Positions 25,077 through 35,062 of a DNA stretch of 64,000 nt are shown here, piece after piece. Position 1 is the stretch's first letter; every line of letters starts with the position of its first letter. Source of the DNA: Dactylellina haptotyla (lineage: Eukaryota > Ascomycota > Orbiliomycetes > Orbiliales > Orbiliaceae); assembly GCA_031310005.1 (NCBI GenBank), contig CM062382.1:3410001-3474000 (forward strand), read 5' to 3'. The notes below the pieces were generated by a model, which saw only the letters and a program-made list of their open reading frames with translations, had not been told where the DNA came from and made no database searches. Both the position numbers and the translations under genes were made by a program.

Positions 25077-27923
25077 GTTGAAATATAAAAGCAGAGATAA
25101 GCCAAATTAATGGTATTAGAATAGAACCTTTGTAATTAATTGTAAACGAGTGTGAATTGCAAAGAACTGCTTGTCTGTTTGATGATGGAGAAAGATTAGG
25201 AAAACGGAGGGAAGATATGGGGTTTATATGCTCTTTCACGATGTGGGACGCTCGGTGATCGATCTCATTGAGCGATTGAGGGCTTTGCCGTACGGCTCCC
25301 TACGTACCGCAGGGTTACATTACTGGTGGCTGACACAGAAAGTTGTAGTTGCATTATTTTCATGCCCCGTCTGTGCTCCTCAATTGATGTTGATTTCCAC
25401 TAAATTTACGCCTAGAGGCCAATCTCGGTTCTACATGTAGCTAGAGGTGTTGCTGGAAGGTTTTGCAAGGGTTATTGATCCCCTTACCTAACAAAAGTAC
25501 AACAAGGGAGTATCATCGGTTCACAGCCTCTCGTTAGTACTATTTTTTCCAGCCGCACTTTGCATCCGAAGCTTCCCATTCCCTTTTTCTCCCTGTTCGT
25601 TTCTTTTTTTTATGCGTCGACTTTTCACTCGTCTCCTTTCTGCTCTCTCATTCACACGCACTCGTGCACACTCACTAGCACCCTGTCTCTTGGACTCTTT
25701 GTCTTACTCTTTGATTGTCCATTTCTACTGAAAATCTCCTAACGAGAGTAATAAACGCTGTGATTGGGCATCCGGGAATCTGCCGCACAGCTATCGGACT
25801 CTCAAAGATCATGATCCAGAGTTCAATGGGGCATGGATTTAATGAGACACCGTCAAAGGAAATTACAGCTCAACATGCCAACCCAAAAAAAAACCAAAAG
25901 AAAAAAAAAAAGGCTCCTACAAGGGCGCTTTCTTCTAAACGAATTTCATCGCATCGAATTCCTAGAAAAGCTCAGTAGCAAGGGAACAAAGGTTTATTTT
26001 TATATCAATCAACTATCGCGCATAAAACCAACGCCCTTTGAAACACCTCGTTTGTTGGACTCTAGGTACCTATGCCATACCAACACATTAAAAAAAGACC
26101 ATTCGGGGAGACAAAGGATGAAATCGGATCCTCTGCGTCATAGAACTGAGAAGGTGTGGCAAGCCTCTTATTATCCGGATGAAAACCATAGATTTTAGCC
26201 TCGTAGCGAGGTCCGTAGATCAATACAAAGAAGGGACGGTTCAGCTGAAGATCACGATCATGATCACGATCGATGCACAAGGACTTCATGATTCTTAGCT
26301 GCGGGGATAATATTTCTTGGGTTGTATAGCACGTAGATCTAGATCGCAAGCCAAAATAGGAATCACTATTATGGGTTTGGTGGAAGGGGTAGTGGAGGAT
26401 TTTTCTTTCTGCACTCCGAGAGTGCCGAAGTGGCGGTTCATCTGTTTGGTTGCAATGGTTCTTCTTTGACATTTAGTTTGATTCATTGACGTGGTAAATT
26501 TGGTGATTAACCTTAAAATGGAAACGAAACAACAACACGGGGTTCAGGGGTTGTGGCTTGCGGCCGCTGCACCCTTTCTCCACACGATCTAGACTTTCGG
26601 CCCTCGGAACAACCTGGGCACGAAAGGGGGGCCGGCGAGTTGCGCATGGAGATCTCGCTAGAAGGTCTTGGGAAACATCTCATTCTGCATCATCAACTAC
26701 ACAAGCAGCACAGACAGCTCGGACAGCTCGGACATATTATGATATTGGTTTATTGGCAAGTGATCGTTAATTTGGTCATCATCGATTTCTTCGATCAGCG
26801 GGAAGGATCAATAAAATTGCACGATGCCTTTATTGGACTCACGTGTGACGGTTCCTTGGGGTTCTTTTTTAACGTAATGGATATTGGTCAGTGGAAGTTT
26901 CCCCCCTTGTAGGTTCCCGCATCTGCTTGCCTTCCACTAGGCGAATTCAAGAAAGGTAAAGAAACCCAGAAAACAATATCCAGAAATTGAGAGAACTCAA
27001 GAAAACAATCTCATTCAACATGGGCAATTTTAATTGGCTTTTGAGATAATTTGTACTTTTTCCCTATTGTGATATCAAAATACGAGAGTGTCTTCTCTTT
27101 TTGTTTGCAATAATTTCAATATCATTGTTTCAATGTTAAAGATTTGCTTCTAGGAATTCTTCTTTTGAAAGAAACTACATCTCAAGCCGCTGTCCTGTAA
27201 TTCTACCTTATGATTCTGGAGATCTCCATTTCACGTTGCACTAGCGGGGCAGTCTCATCGGCTTAGCTTTTTGCTGGTGAGCACCATATGGTACGCACTA
27301 TCGTACGTTGGCTTTGCGCCTCCCCCTCATGGGATCTGCCTTCACCCCTGAAATATGTTTTTTAGTAAAATATTGCATGTGGGAGAGCGTATACTCAGCC
27401 TTGTCTGTTTAATTACACAGACAAGTTGTGAACGCGCGTTACCGTTTTTAGGAATGTGATATCTCTGTGGGGAAACGGATAGCGGATAGTTGACTTGAGC
27501 CGGCTCTCGAGCGTTTTCTCCATCTTTTTCACGATTTAATTTTGTGCGCGGAAAGGGACCTGTCAACTTGGAGCTCAGGGCCTCAGATGAATCAATCACA
27601 GTACAATATGCAATATGCAATATGCACAAGCGGATAATATATCCCCTTGGCCCTTCGGGAGAATGTTGTGAAGGGAAGGAGCGGTTTTATCGATTGGGAG
27701 TGTTCTGTTGCCTGGTCCTGCACGCCCTGCGTTTCGTGTTTAGATTTTTAAATTACAGAGGGCGGATGTCGTGCGTGTGCGGTATACCTACGCGAAAACA
27801 GTCGCCATTGTGCAACGCTTGCGGGGTACACACACGCACACGTCTGGCCTTCTTCTTTGTTAAGAGTTTAAACAGCTTTATTTACAGATTTTTATATTCT
27901 GATTGTATGGAATGACCAGAAAA
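25077..27923. other. Intergenic region with no supported gene
   Basis: The first 150 bases are the promoter of the minus-strand secreted protein. The rest holds CT-rich and A-rich patches (25560-25700, 25886-25912) and short frames such as a minus-strand one at 26062-26472, which has no recognisable family. I see no supported gene. Confidence 0.35.
25223..25228 (-). promoter_or_regulatory. Candidate TATA box of the Cys-rich secreted protein gene
   Basis: On the minus strand TATAAA lies 147 bp upstream of the ATG at 25076. It is the only good TATA match in the proximal promoter. Confidence 0.4.
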
Positions 27924-27995
27924 TCTCAGATCGTCCAGTGGTCAAGATTTCCGCCTGTCACGCGGGAGACCGGGGTTCGATTCCCCGTCTGAGAG
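27924..27995 (+). tRNA. tRNA-Asp (anticodon GTC)
   Basis: A 72-nt cloverleaf. The acceptor stem TCTCAGA pairs with TCTGAGA, with discriminator G at 27995. The anticodon stem TCCGC/GCGGG encloses loop CTGTCAC with anticodon GTC. The T arm is CGGGG-TTCGATT-CCCCG. No intron is present. It is followed immediately by a T7 run, the Pol III terminator. An identical copy lies on the other strand at 34991-35062. Confidence 0.97.
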
Positions 27996-28767
27996 TTTTT
28001 TTGCGGTTTTTTTACAGGTTGTATTTTTCATTTTTGGGCATAATATTTCTATTTTAGGGAAGAATGCGTTTTTGGTATATTTCCTAATTCGGCGCAACTG
28101 TCACAAAAATTATAATTTTAGATGTGCTATTTTATTAGCAGCGAGAGCTGTTGTCGAAACTTAATCTAGTCGGCACAGTATAAGTTTCCACTTTTCTTGC
28201 CAATATTTTGCAATAGGGAAGGTATTAATCTGATGATACGCATCCAGATGTTGTGCTGGGGATCCTAGCTAATCGATCTTGTTTTTTTTTATGCTAAACG
28301 TACTGCCAGATAGGTGACCGATAGTAATGCTAGATATCTATCACCATGGACGACTAAGGTTACGAGACTGCTCCAGAGCTCTCCCTTCGGTTATAAATGG
28401 AACCAGTAAACGTCAATGCAAAACCAAAATCTATATCAACTCGATGAAACCCAAGCAATGCGGCATTGTGGAAACGCAGCCCTGAACGAAACATCAAAGG
28501 GAAACCTTAACCCACCCTCCGAGGCCTTCCTCTTAGCATAAATTCATATCGAAGAAATATGAACTTGATAAAAATTATAATAAAAGCTATCATACACAAG
28601 CCCCTTTTTGGTGGAGTGTCTCGTTTGAAGGAGACATAGTGAGAGGTTGAAACTACCCATCCTCCCCATGCAGAAAAAAAAAACAGCCCTCTAAAAACAA
28701 CTTCAAAAATTCACCATGGTGAAAGTTTGATTCCTCCCGTCACCACCTCCAAGCATCAGATTCCCAG
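27996..28767. other. AT-rich intergenic region 3' of the tRNA gene
   Basis: Contains the T-run terminators of the tRNA gene (27996 onward). No gene seen. Confidence 0.4.
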
Positions 28768-29706
28768 CTATCGTGAAGTGAGCCGTCTCAATAATAGTTG
28801 TCTGCAAAATAGTGATCGTTGAGGTTGTGGTGGGCCTGAGCATGTACATGCACAGGCAGTGGAAGTGGTTGTTGTCGAACTCGATACATTGTCATCAAAT
28901 ATGACTTCCACTATCCAGAGGATGACCAGAGCTGCCAGTTCGAGTAGGCTAATAACTGTTGCCGTGCCTCTGGTCAAATTGAATACCCACGGGATAAAGA
29001 GGAGACCCAAAGCCACTCCTCCGGCAACCCCAACGAACACTTTTTTCGCAACGGGTGTCTGGCTCTCCTCCAAGTACTTGAGGTAGGCGGTTAAGAGCAG
29101 ACACACTACCGTAGAGAAGAGAGTGAGCAGGAAATTGAGTGCTCTTTGCTCTCTCTCGGGCAGTGTGCCCCCTAATGAGTACAAATGAATTGTAATATTA
29201 GTGTTTATTAAATATAATTATAATAAAATTAGTAAAATAAAAAACTTTGGCCAGGTCTATATATTTCATAGTATTGGCATATATCCAGAGTGTGACTTTT
29301 GCACAGTGTGATATTGCGCAATATTCTGCTTAGCTTGATGAAGTTGCTACTCTCTTTTGTTTGGCTGATTTCCAGGCTATCTGGGTTCCATCGATGAGTA
29401 TCATGTAGCCTGTGGTTGATCTTGTATTTGGGTGATTGGGCCAATATAAAATAAAATTAGTAAAAGATAATAAAACCCAAGAGTTTCGACTGCTTTGAAT
29501 GGGCTGGTGGAGATTTCGAGGCCGGTAGAGATGCATGGTTCGGCGATACCGTGCCAAAATCTCCGGTATAAATCTGGGTTGAAGACTCCATCCCTGGGGA
29601 TCGGGAACTCCGCAGTGCGCAGAGCGTCTTTAAATCTAAGCGCAGAAGATTCCCAAACGTAAGTAAGTTTCTTAATTATGTTTCCAGGGGTTCTAGTATA
29701 TGACAT
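28768..29706 (-). CDS. Possible membrane-protein gene in two blocks, interrupted
   Basis: Two minus-strand open blocks look related. The 5' block (29706 down to about 29470) begins MSYTRTPGNIIKKLTYVWES and is hydrophilic until SPFKAVETLG. The 3' block (to 28768) is a membrane segment with about three helices (LNFLLTLFSTVVCLLLTAYL, VFVGVAGGVALGLLFIPWVF, SLLELAALVILWIVEVIF) after GGTLPEREQRA. A CACTAAT branch site and a CATTAG acceptor precede the 3' block at about 29174. The spacer contains a copia fragment (29238-29449) between 16-bp repeats. I could not define a strong donor: GTATCG near 29550 would close in phase, and GTTTTA near 29483 would not. The family is not recognised, and the locus may be a real gene with a long intron or a decaying one. 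Confidence 0.35.
29222..29237. repeat. 16-bp direct repeat, left copy
   Basis: AATAAAATTAGTAAAA, identical to 29450-29465. Together the two copies bracket the copia fragment exactly. Confidence 0.8.
29238..29449 (-). pseudogene. Ty1/copia RNase H fragment (relic)
   Basis: Read on the minus strand, this 212-bp segment encodes RSTTGYMILIDGTQIAWKSA, then KQKRVATSSS, a TAA stop, and then AEYCAISHCAKVTLWIYANT. This matches the RNase H end of Ty1/copia polyproteins, whose usual pattern is a GYV-x-L-x-GG-x-ISW-x-S-KKQ stretch followed by VA-x-SS-T-EAEY and a later ALW. The stop replaces the Glu that normally precedes AEY. No integrase, reverse transcriptase or LTR is present next to it, so it is an isolated fragment. 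It is bounded on both sides by the direct repeat AATAAAATTAGTAAAA. Confidence 0.75.
29450..29465. repeat. 16-bp direct repeat, right copy
   Basis: AATAAAATTAGTAAAA, 228 bp from the identical left copy. A duplication created on insertion of the fragment, or microhomology used in repair, would explain the pair. Confidence 0.8.
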
Positions 29707-30317
29707 ACAAATCCCAGATAGATTCCATTTTGGGAATATTATCGGTCTGGGCGTTCTTTAGGTATTTATAATGCGATAAGATTGGGAGAACTCTTCCGCC
29801 GATTTGATAGATATTATACCATGTAACGGGCAATTATTCGGATCTTTAACAGATCTGGAGGATCATTATATAGGTAGAAAGGACCGAAATCCTATATCTA
29901 TTTAGATAGGAATTTTTGTAGAGAGATATTATTGGAATCATAGTTTCGCTTCATCGTTCCCCTTCATTGTATATTCTGACGGGTGTGCTTATGTCGGGGC
30001 AATGTACAAACATCACACTGTAGTACAATTGGGCGAGTGGTACCATATCCCAACTGGGCATCTAAAGTATGATATAAAAAAGCATTTGGCTGTTTGTAAT
30101 TATATTATCAATCAAATTAGGGATGCTGTGATATGTATATATGTGAATAAGTGTAGTTTTGGAGCCAATCCAAACTTGCAACGTTGCGTTATATAGGTGG
30201 CGTTATTAATTAGGTTATATAGGCTATGTTCTGAATGGATAATATCAATATGGTCTAGATTAACTGATAACATCACCACTCTTACCACCGTCGATCCTCA
30301 CTGCTACGAGTTACAAC

Positions 30318-30415
30318 TGTGATGGTGGTTGTGGTGGTGTTGCAACGTTAACGTTAGTGGTGATGATGAATGGTGGTGATGATGAGTGGTGATGGTGGTG
30401 ATGGTGAGTGATACT
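30318..30415. repeat. GAT/GGT-rich simple repeat
   Basis: Imperfect run of GGT, GAT and GAGT units, interrupted once by TTGCAACGTTAACGTTA. Confidence 0.8.
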
Positions 30416-30450
30416 GCAACTGATAATTGTGTTAGGATTATATACTAAGT

Positions 30451-30491
30451 GTGGCACCCAATTTTGACACTGTCACAAATGTGGGTGCCAC
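30451..30491. repeat. 41-bp inverted repeat (hairpin-forming)
   Basis: Perfect 10-bp arms GTGGCACCCA and TGGGTGCCAC are followed inward by ATTTTGAC and GTCACAAAT, which pair imperfectly around the centre. The 41 bp can therefore form a long hairpin. The arms resemble back-to-back terminal inverted repeats of a DNA transposon. Confidence 0.8.
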
Positions 30492-30829
30492 GCAACGTTG
30501 CACTATAGTTGGTCTCGTTGCTAGACGCTGGTACTTAGTCTCGTTGCCAGTGCACACTTTGTAAGTTTCGCAAACCGCTTTAGACAGAATCTCTGCAATT
30601 CGCAAGGAAACCTGGGTCAGTCTAATACACCGCTTTCTGGTTATAGCATCATTCAGTGTTCACATTCCCAGAATCCATAGAGATTCCCAATCGCTTTGAA
30701 ATTTGGTGGCTGTGAGCTCCACATGGGCACCATTCGCTATATTCATCAATATAAAGCTACACTAATAATACAGATTCGTAAATAATAATAATAAGGATAT
30801 ATCGTTTCTTTCGTCAGAAAAACAAAATG

Positions 30830-31820
30830 TTATAGCGCCTGAATGCCGTATCGATCAAAATCAAACCCTTCTAAACTTCCCCTCGTCTCGCCCCATCCGT
30901 CGTCAACCTTCCTTAGCACAACACCCTCCTTTACATCCGTACGAGAGCTATCAGTATGCCCGGTCTCCTCGTCCAGATACCTCCCTTCGCCGGTCAACCC
31001 GGCCAGCACCTCTCCTTCCTTCCCATGATACTGCTGTCTTAACCCTTCATGGGGCACCCACACGCACCGCATGCCGGCTCTCCTGCCGGCTTCGACGCCG
31101 GGTACCGAGTCTTCGAACACCAGGCAGTCTCTGGGTAGGATCCTTGTGGCCAGGATCTGATCTCTGCTGACGCCCTTTTCCAGCATATCCTTTTCCCTGC
31201 GGGCGTTGATTGTATCCAGGGCGAGGAGGTAGATGTCCGGCGCGGGCTTGCCTCTGCCGCTTTTGATCCGCGGGTCGTCGCCCTTTATGATCATTTCGTG
31301 TTCAAAGTAGGCGAACAGGGTTTCTTGGAGGTGGTTCGTTTTGAGTTTGAAGGAGAAGCTGTTGGAGGAGGTGGCGAGGGCGAGGTATGGCTTCGAGGGG
31401 GAGGATGTGAGGGTGTCCAGGAGGGAGATTACACCGGGGAGGGGTTGGGCGGTTGGGAAGTAGGCTTCTTGGAGGACGCGACATCTGGACATGTAGTCTT
31501 CTTGGGTTATCGGTAGGTTAGCCCATGATTGGAAGAGGTCGTATGCCTGCGTAGATAGATGTTAGTGTTAGAATTGGATGCCATTTACTTTCTGCAAAAA
31601 GGTCGGAGGGGTATAGTGGTACCTGCTGGGTGGGTCGGCCCTGCAATTGGGCCTTTATGGACCAGGGTAGGCGGCCCTTATTGTACTGGGCGAGCACTTC
31701 GTCTGTGACACGGGTGTAGATGTCTTCAGAGTCGATTAGGAGACCGTCCATGTCGAAGATGCAGGCCCGAATGGGCGGGAACTCGAAACTGAGGATGTGG
31801 TTTATGAGCATTCCAGGCAT
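30830..31820 (-). CDS. HAD-superfamily phosphatase (HDHD1/DOG2-like)
   Basis: Exons 31820-31623 and 31546-30830 on the minus strand give 304 residues. The 76-nt intron has donor GTACCA, an ACTAAC branch and acceptor CGCAG, and is phase 0. HAD motif I is IFDMDGLLIDSE, with nucleophile D23 and general acid/base D25. Motif II is LALATSS, motif III the Lys of GRGKPAPD, and motif IV CLVFEDSVPGVEAGRRAG, where E and D bind Mg. A helical cap follows motif I (LQGRPTQQAYDLF), as in subfamily I enzymes. The closest known types are pseudouridine-5'-phosphatase/GS1 and 2-deoxyglucose-6-phosphatase-like enzymes, cytosolic hydrolases of small phosphate esters. The substrate cannot be told. A 65-residue C-terminal extension with DSSRTD and GFDFDRYG is longer than in bacterial members. 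Confidence 0.9.
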
Positions 31821-32549
31821 TTATTACGATATTATTGTGATAGGAGGGGAAAAAAGGAATGCAATAGTACGCGAAGTTACTATTCACATAAAATATATTT
31901 CATATGTTTATAAATGATGATGATACGGTGAAAGAAAGTAACAGGCAGGATTTAGGCCGACCTACGTTTCTGCGTGCAGCATATTCGCTTTTATTCCGGC
32001 TGGACGTCCGCCACAAAATAAGAATGACAAAACAATAAAAATATGATCTGACAATCAGATCCACGGGAGTACAAACGGCGGCGGTGGAGTGATTATAGCA
32101 GCACCGTGCGGATGAATGTCGCCGACAGAGCAGAGAAGTCTCTTCAGAGAGGAGGGCGTCGAGCAATGATGTCGTTGTGCAGCAGCTGCCTGGAAAAACC
32201 TGTTCCAGGGACTATCCGCCGTCTTAAAGCGGCGGGTTCCTGCCGGCTCGGAGCAGCTCGAGCGAAGAACCCCAGGCGGCCGGACAGCGGCAAGAGTACC
32301 TCTGGCCTATCGATAAGAGCAGCCGGTACGAGCTGCCAATTAATGTGAGACCTGGCTGTTGGAACTGCAAATGGACTGGCTGTTGGAATGAATAGTGTAA
32401 ATGGATCCAGTGAAGGGTAAATGGATGGAAGTAGATGGAGAGGATCGACAGCCCTGCGTTGTGCTGACGTCCCCAACAACACGCAGCGTCAATCGCCACA
32501 CATCTCCTCGAAACCCACCGACGACATTATTAACAGGACATCAACCGCG
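31821..32549. other. Divergent intergenic region
   Basis: Shared upstream DNA of the HAD gene (minus) and the TPR gene (plus). It is GC-rich at 32200-32340. Frames on both strands there look accidental. No gene seen. Confidence 0.4.
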
Positions 32550-33549
32550 ATGGCTTCCTCTTCCTCTGAGGTGCCCCCGGACCTCCTCCTTAACCCCCGG
32601 GCTAACGTCCTCAAGTCCTCATCCGCCCCTCTGTCCACCGTCCCTTCGACGAATACCACCTCTGCCTCTTCTTCCTCTGCCGCCGCACCGCCAGAGAAGC
32701 TCTCCCCGGAAGAAGAGCAGACCCGTCTCGCGGCCGCCCTCGCCGACAAGGCGACCGGAAACACCCACTTCACATCCACCCCACCAGATTACGAAACCGC
32801 CATCTCCTACTACCGTTCCGCTCTGGAAGTCTGTCCGCCGAACCTCACGGAGCACACTACGATCTTGCACGCGAACATCGCAGCGGGGTTCATCAAACTC
32901 CAAAGATGGAAGGAGGCCGAAGAGGCCGCAACGCAGAGCCTGACGGTCAGTGGGGAGGATGATGGCATCCTGAGAGCGAAAGAGGCCAAACGACGGGTGA
33001 AAGAGCAAAAGGACCGGAAAGACCAAGAGAAACGGCTGGAAGAAGGTAAATCGGTTGTAAAGGATACCTCGGATGGCAGGATAGAAGAGATTGATGACGA
33101 GGATGACGCGGAGAGCGCTGTCGAATGGGGCAAAAATTGGAAGGCCCGCCTGCGCAGGGCGAAGGCTAGGGAGATGCAGAATTCCTGGCAGAGTCTCGCA
33201 GGTGCCCTTGAAGGTATATATTCTTTCCACCCTTTTTCTTTTATATAATTTTGAGGGTCAAGTTGGCTTGATGCTGATTTCTATATTAGATTACAAGATC
33301 CTTTCAACAAACTCATCCCGATACCAACCGATCCCATCGATTGATAGAAAGACTATCCAGCAGGCCTTGGTGCGAATACCCCCGATCCTAGAAGAGAAGA
33401 AACAGCAAGAAGTAGCAGAGATGATGGGCAAGCTCAAGGGCCTCGGCGATACGATCTTGAAACCTTTCGGTCTGAGCACGAATAATTTCCAGATGGTCAA
33501 GGACGATAAGAGCGGCGGGTACAGCTTGAACTTCAACCAAAACAAGTAG
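32550..33549 (+). CDS. TPR protein, TTC1-like
   Basis: Exons 32550-33213 and 33290-33549 give 307 residues. The intron is 76 nt (GTATAT...TTAG) and the phase closes. After a Ser/Ala/Pro-rich N-terminus comes a TPR region: KATGNTHFTSTPPDYETAIS, then YYRSALEVCP, then LHANIAAGFIKLQRWKEAEE, with a third helical pair at DGILRAKEAKRRVKEQKDRK. This is the KxxGNxxF...YxxAIxxYxxAL...NxAAxxxKLxxWxxA pattern of TPR protein 1 (TTC1) and its yeast relatives. A charged coiled coil (DRKDQEKRLEEGKS, EEIDDEDDAES) leads to the C-terminal module ending KLKGLGDTILKPFGLSTNNF, the conserved GLGDxxLxPFGLSxxNF tail of TTC1. TTC1 proteins are cytosolic adaptors that bind Hsp70/Hsp90 or small GTPases. A co-chaperone-like role is inferred. 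The ATG at 32550 gives the standard start; an upstream in-frame extension is leader sequence. Confidence 0.9.
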
Positions 33550-34108
33550 CCAGTTCATCGTCACAACGACTGGATACGAGGTCAAGGTCACCGAAAGTCG
33601 GATTTTCATCAAACCTCCATCGCCCTCCACAAGATAGCCTAACAAAAAAAGTGGAAATGTGGGATTCGGGACAACCAGAAACGGCCAAAAATTCCGATCA
33701 AGAACACAAGGCCTCTTGTAAAACGAGCCGCAGTGATATTAAAATAGCATATTTCTTAGATTGGAACCGTCAAAAAGGGGTTCTCTTTTTAGATCATCAG
33801 GTTGATACTTTTTGTCTGGGAGAAGTTATGAGCGGACGGCATTAAATTACATTTCTGGGTATAGATTGCAGTTTTACATCATAGCATAGCATGGGACACA
33901 AGGGATCGTTAGCATATATTGGACACCGGATGCATGATAATAGGATGCCATGACAAATCAACCTCCTTGAATAACATTGTGAATTATCTTTGAGAGTATG
34001 CCGCCTCTACTGAACCTCGTTCAACTGAAATAGTCCTAAGAATTTACGGGACGAACGCTTGAATCGCACTATCGTACATCTAAGAGACAAAAACCCTCAA
34101 GCTGTTAA
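33550..34108. other. Intergenic region
   Basis: Holds the 3' flank of the TPR gene and the AT-rich 3' flank of the minus-strand frame at 34109-34348. No gene seen. Confidence 0.4.
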
Positions 34109-34348
34109 CTACAGCTTGCCAATCTCAACCGGTCGTCGGTGCTCGATATACCGATATCCCTCGGCGGCGATGTTCCACCCTTCTGCTGCAGGTGGTGGAG
34201 CAATCGGATGCCCTGGTGGAGGCGACCCTAATGATGGTAGTATAAGAGGTTTGCGAAGCCGTTCTGTGAAGAACACGGGATGTCGGAGGGATGGGTTGTA
34301 CAGAGGATTTGGCACTGCCGGCGCCGATGAGGATGACTGTGACGTCAT
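34109..34348 (-). CDS. Small Pro-rich protein, hypothetical
   Basis: A 79-codon minus-strand frame begins MTSQSSSSAPAVPNPLYNPS and contains FFTERLRKPLILPSLGSPPP and a C-terminal EGYRYIEHRRPVEIGKL. Composition and codon use look protein-like, and a TATATAAAT lies just upstream of the ATG. No family is recognised. It could be an independent small protein or the last exon of the upstream minus-strand gene (34439-34954), although I found no in-phase splice joining them. Confidence 0.4.
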   Translation of the reverse strand: MTSQSSSSAPAVPNPLYNPSLRHPVFFTERLRKPLILPSLGSPPPGHPIAPPPAAEGWNIAAEGYRYIEHRRPVEIGKL

Positions 34349-34438
34349 TTTTTGATTTATATAATTACAAAGGCTTTATCCGCGATAAACGGCAATGAAA
34401 AATATTTCCGGACTATCACACGGGATACGTCTATTTGT

Positions 34439-34954
34439 CTACCGCTTGGAGGGGGCTGTAGCGTCCAGTTGGGGAGTGTTGTTGGTGCTGGGCGGGTCGA
34501 CTTTTGCCGGCGCCGTGGTGGTTGAAGACCGGATCGTTGTCTGCGGGACTCGAGGGGCAGGCGTCTGCTGGAGATCCCAGACGGTTAGCTGATACTCTGA
34601 GTGTACGGAATACGTGCCAATAGACGTACGATCGTTGGACGATGAGGCTGCAGGGACGAAAACATGGCAGATCGAGGTGTCGTTCGCTTTTTCCGGTGTC
34701 GTGATGTTGGTCCAACTCCATCCGAACGAGATTCGCTGTTTTGGGAAGGGAAACGGGCCGAGGCTCAAAAGCCCACCCGCAGTTGATTGCCGCCCTGTGA
34801 TAGGACAGGTTAGGCGAGGAATGTTCGCTGGTAAATTAAATACAACAACAGCGCAACTCACACGACTAAACAAAATTGAAAGGTAAAAAATGAGTAATCC
34901 CGGACAACCCGCTTACCCTGTTAAGTGTATTTTCTCAATTGACGATAATACCAT
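34439..34954 (-). CDS. Hypothetical protein, two exons
   Basis: A minus-strand frame has a proposed first exon 34954-34917 (MVLSSIEKIHLTG), a 51-nt intron (GTAAGC...TTTAG) and a second exon 34865-34439. This gives 154 residues with phases that close. The second exon contains CPITGRQSTAGGLLSLGPFP, then ISFGWSWTNITTPEKANDTS, then HSEYQLTVWDLQQTP, and ends in a Thr/Pro/Ala-rich tail. The aromatic, Asn/Thr-rich core looks like a globular or secreted domain. There is no clear signal peptide, and I do not recognise the family. The gene would start only about 40 bp downstream of the tRNA-Asp gene on the same strand, which is unusual and lowers confidence. Confidence 0.35.
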
Positions 34955-34990
34955 ACGGTATCTGGAGTAAAACAAATAAAAAAATGAAGT

Positions 34991-35062
34991 CTCTCAGACG
35001 GGGAATCGAACCCCGGTCTCCCGCGTGACAGGCGGAAATCTTGACCACTGGACGATCTGAGA
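34991..35062 (-). tRNA. tRNA-Asp (anticodon GTC)
   Basis: Identical over all 72 nt to the gene at 27924-27995 but on the minus strand. The same acceptor stem, GTC anticodon loop and T arm are present. Downstream on the minus strand a T7 run (plus strand A-run just before 34985) serves as Pol III terminator. The flanks of the two copies are not similar. Confidence 0.97.

Larger units (their letters stand above)
29707..30829. other. Gene-free, repeat-rich region
   Basis: AT-rich, with a GAT/GGT-type simple repeat (30318-30415), a 41-bp imperfect palindrome (30451-30491) and the palindromic decamer GCAACGTTGC at 30178 and 30492, with a near copy at about 30341. A short repeated motif CTCGTTGCYAG lies at about 30514 and 30538. 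No coding capacity is seen. It looks like an old insertion site. Confidence 0.5.

Noticed and set aside
23847-25088. A 413-codon open frame on the plus strand, longer than the gene opposite it
   Set aside because: It is the reverse of a gene with strongly biased codons (few TTA, CTA or TCA), has no start context or family features, and reads as Val/Leu/Ser/Gly low complexity. The minus-strand protein has a signal peptide and a Cys module.
26062-26472. 136-codon minus-strand frame
   Set aside because: Composition is not implausible, but there is no family, no splice support and no promoter signal. Left out as a gene.
32144-33230. Several frames opposite the TPR gene
   Set aside because: Antisense shadows of a gene with clear TPR motifs and an in-phase intron.
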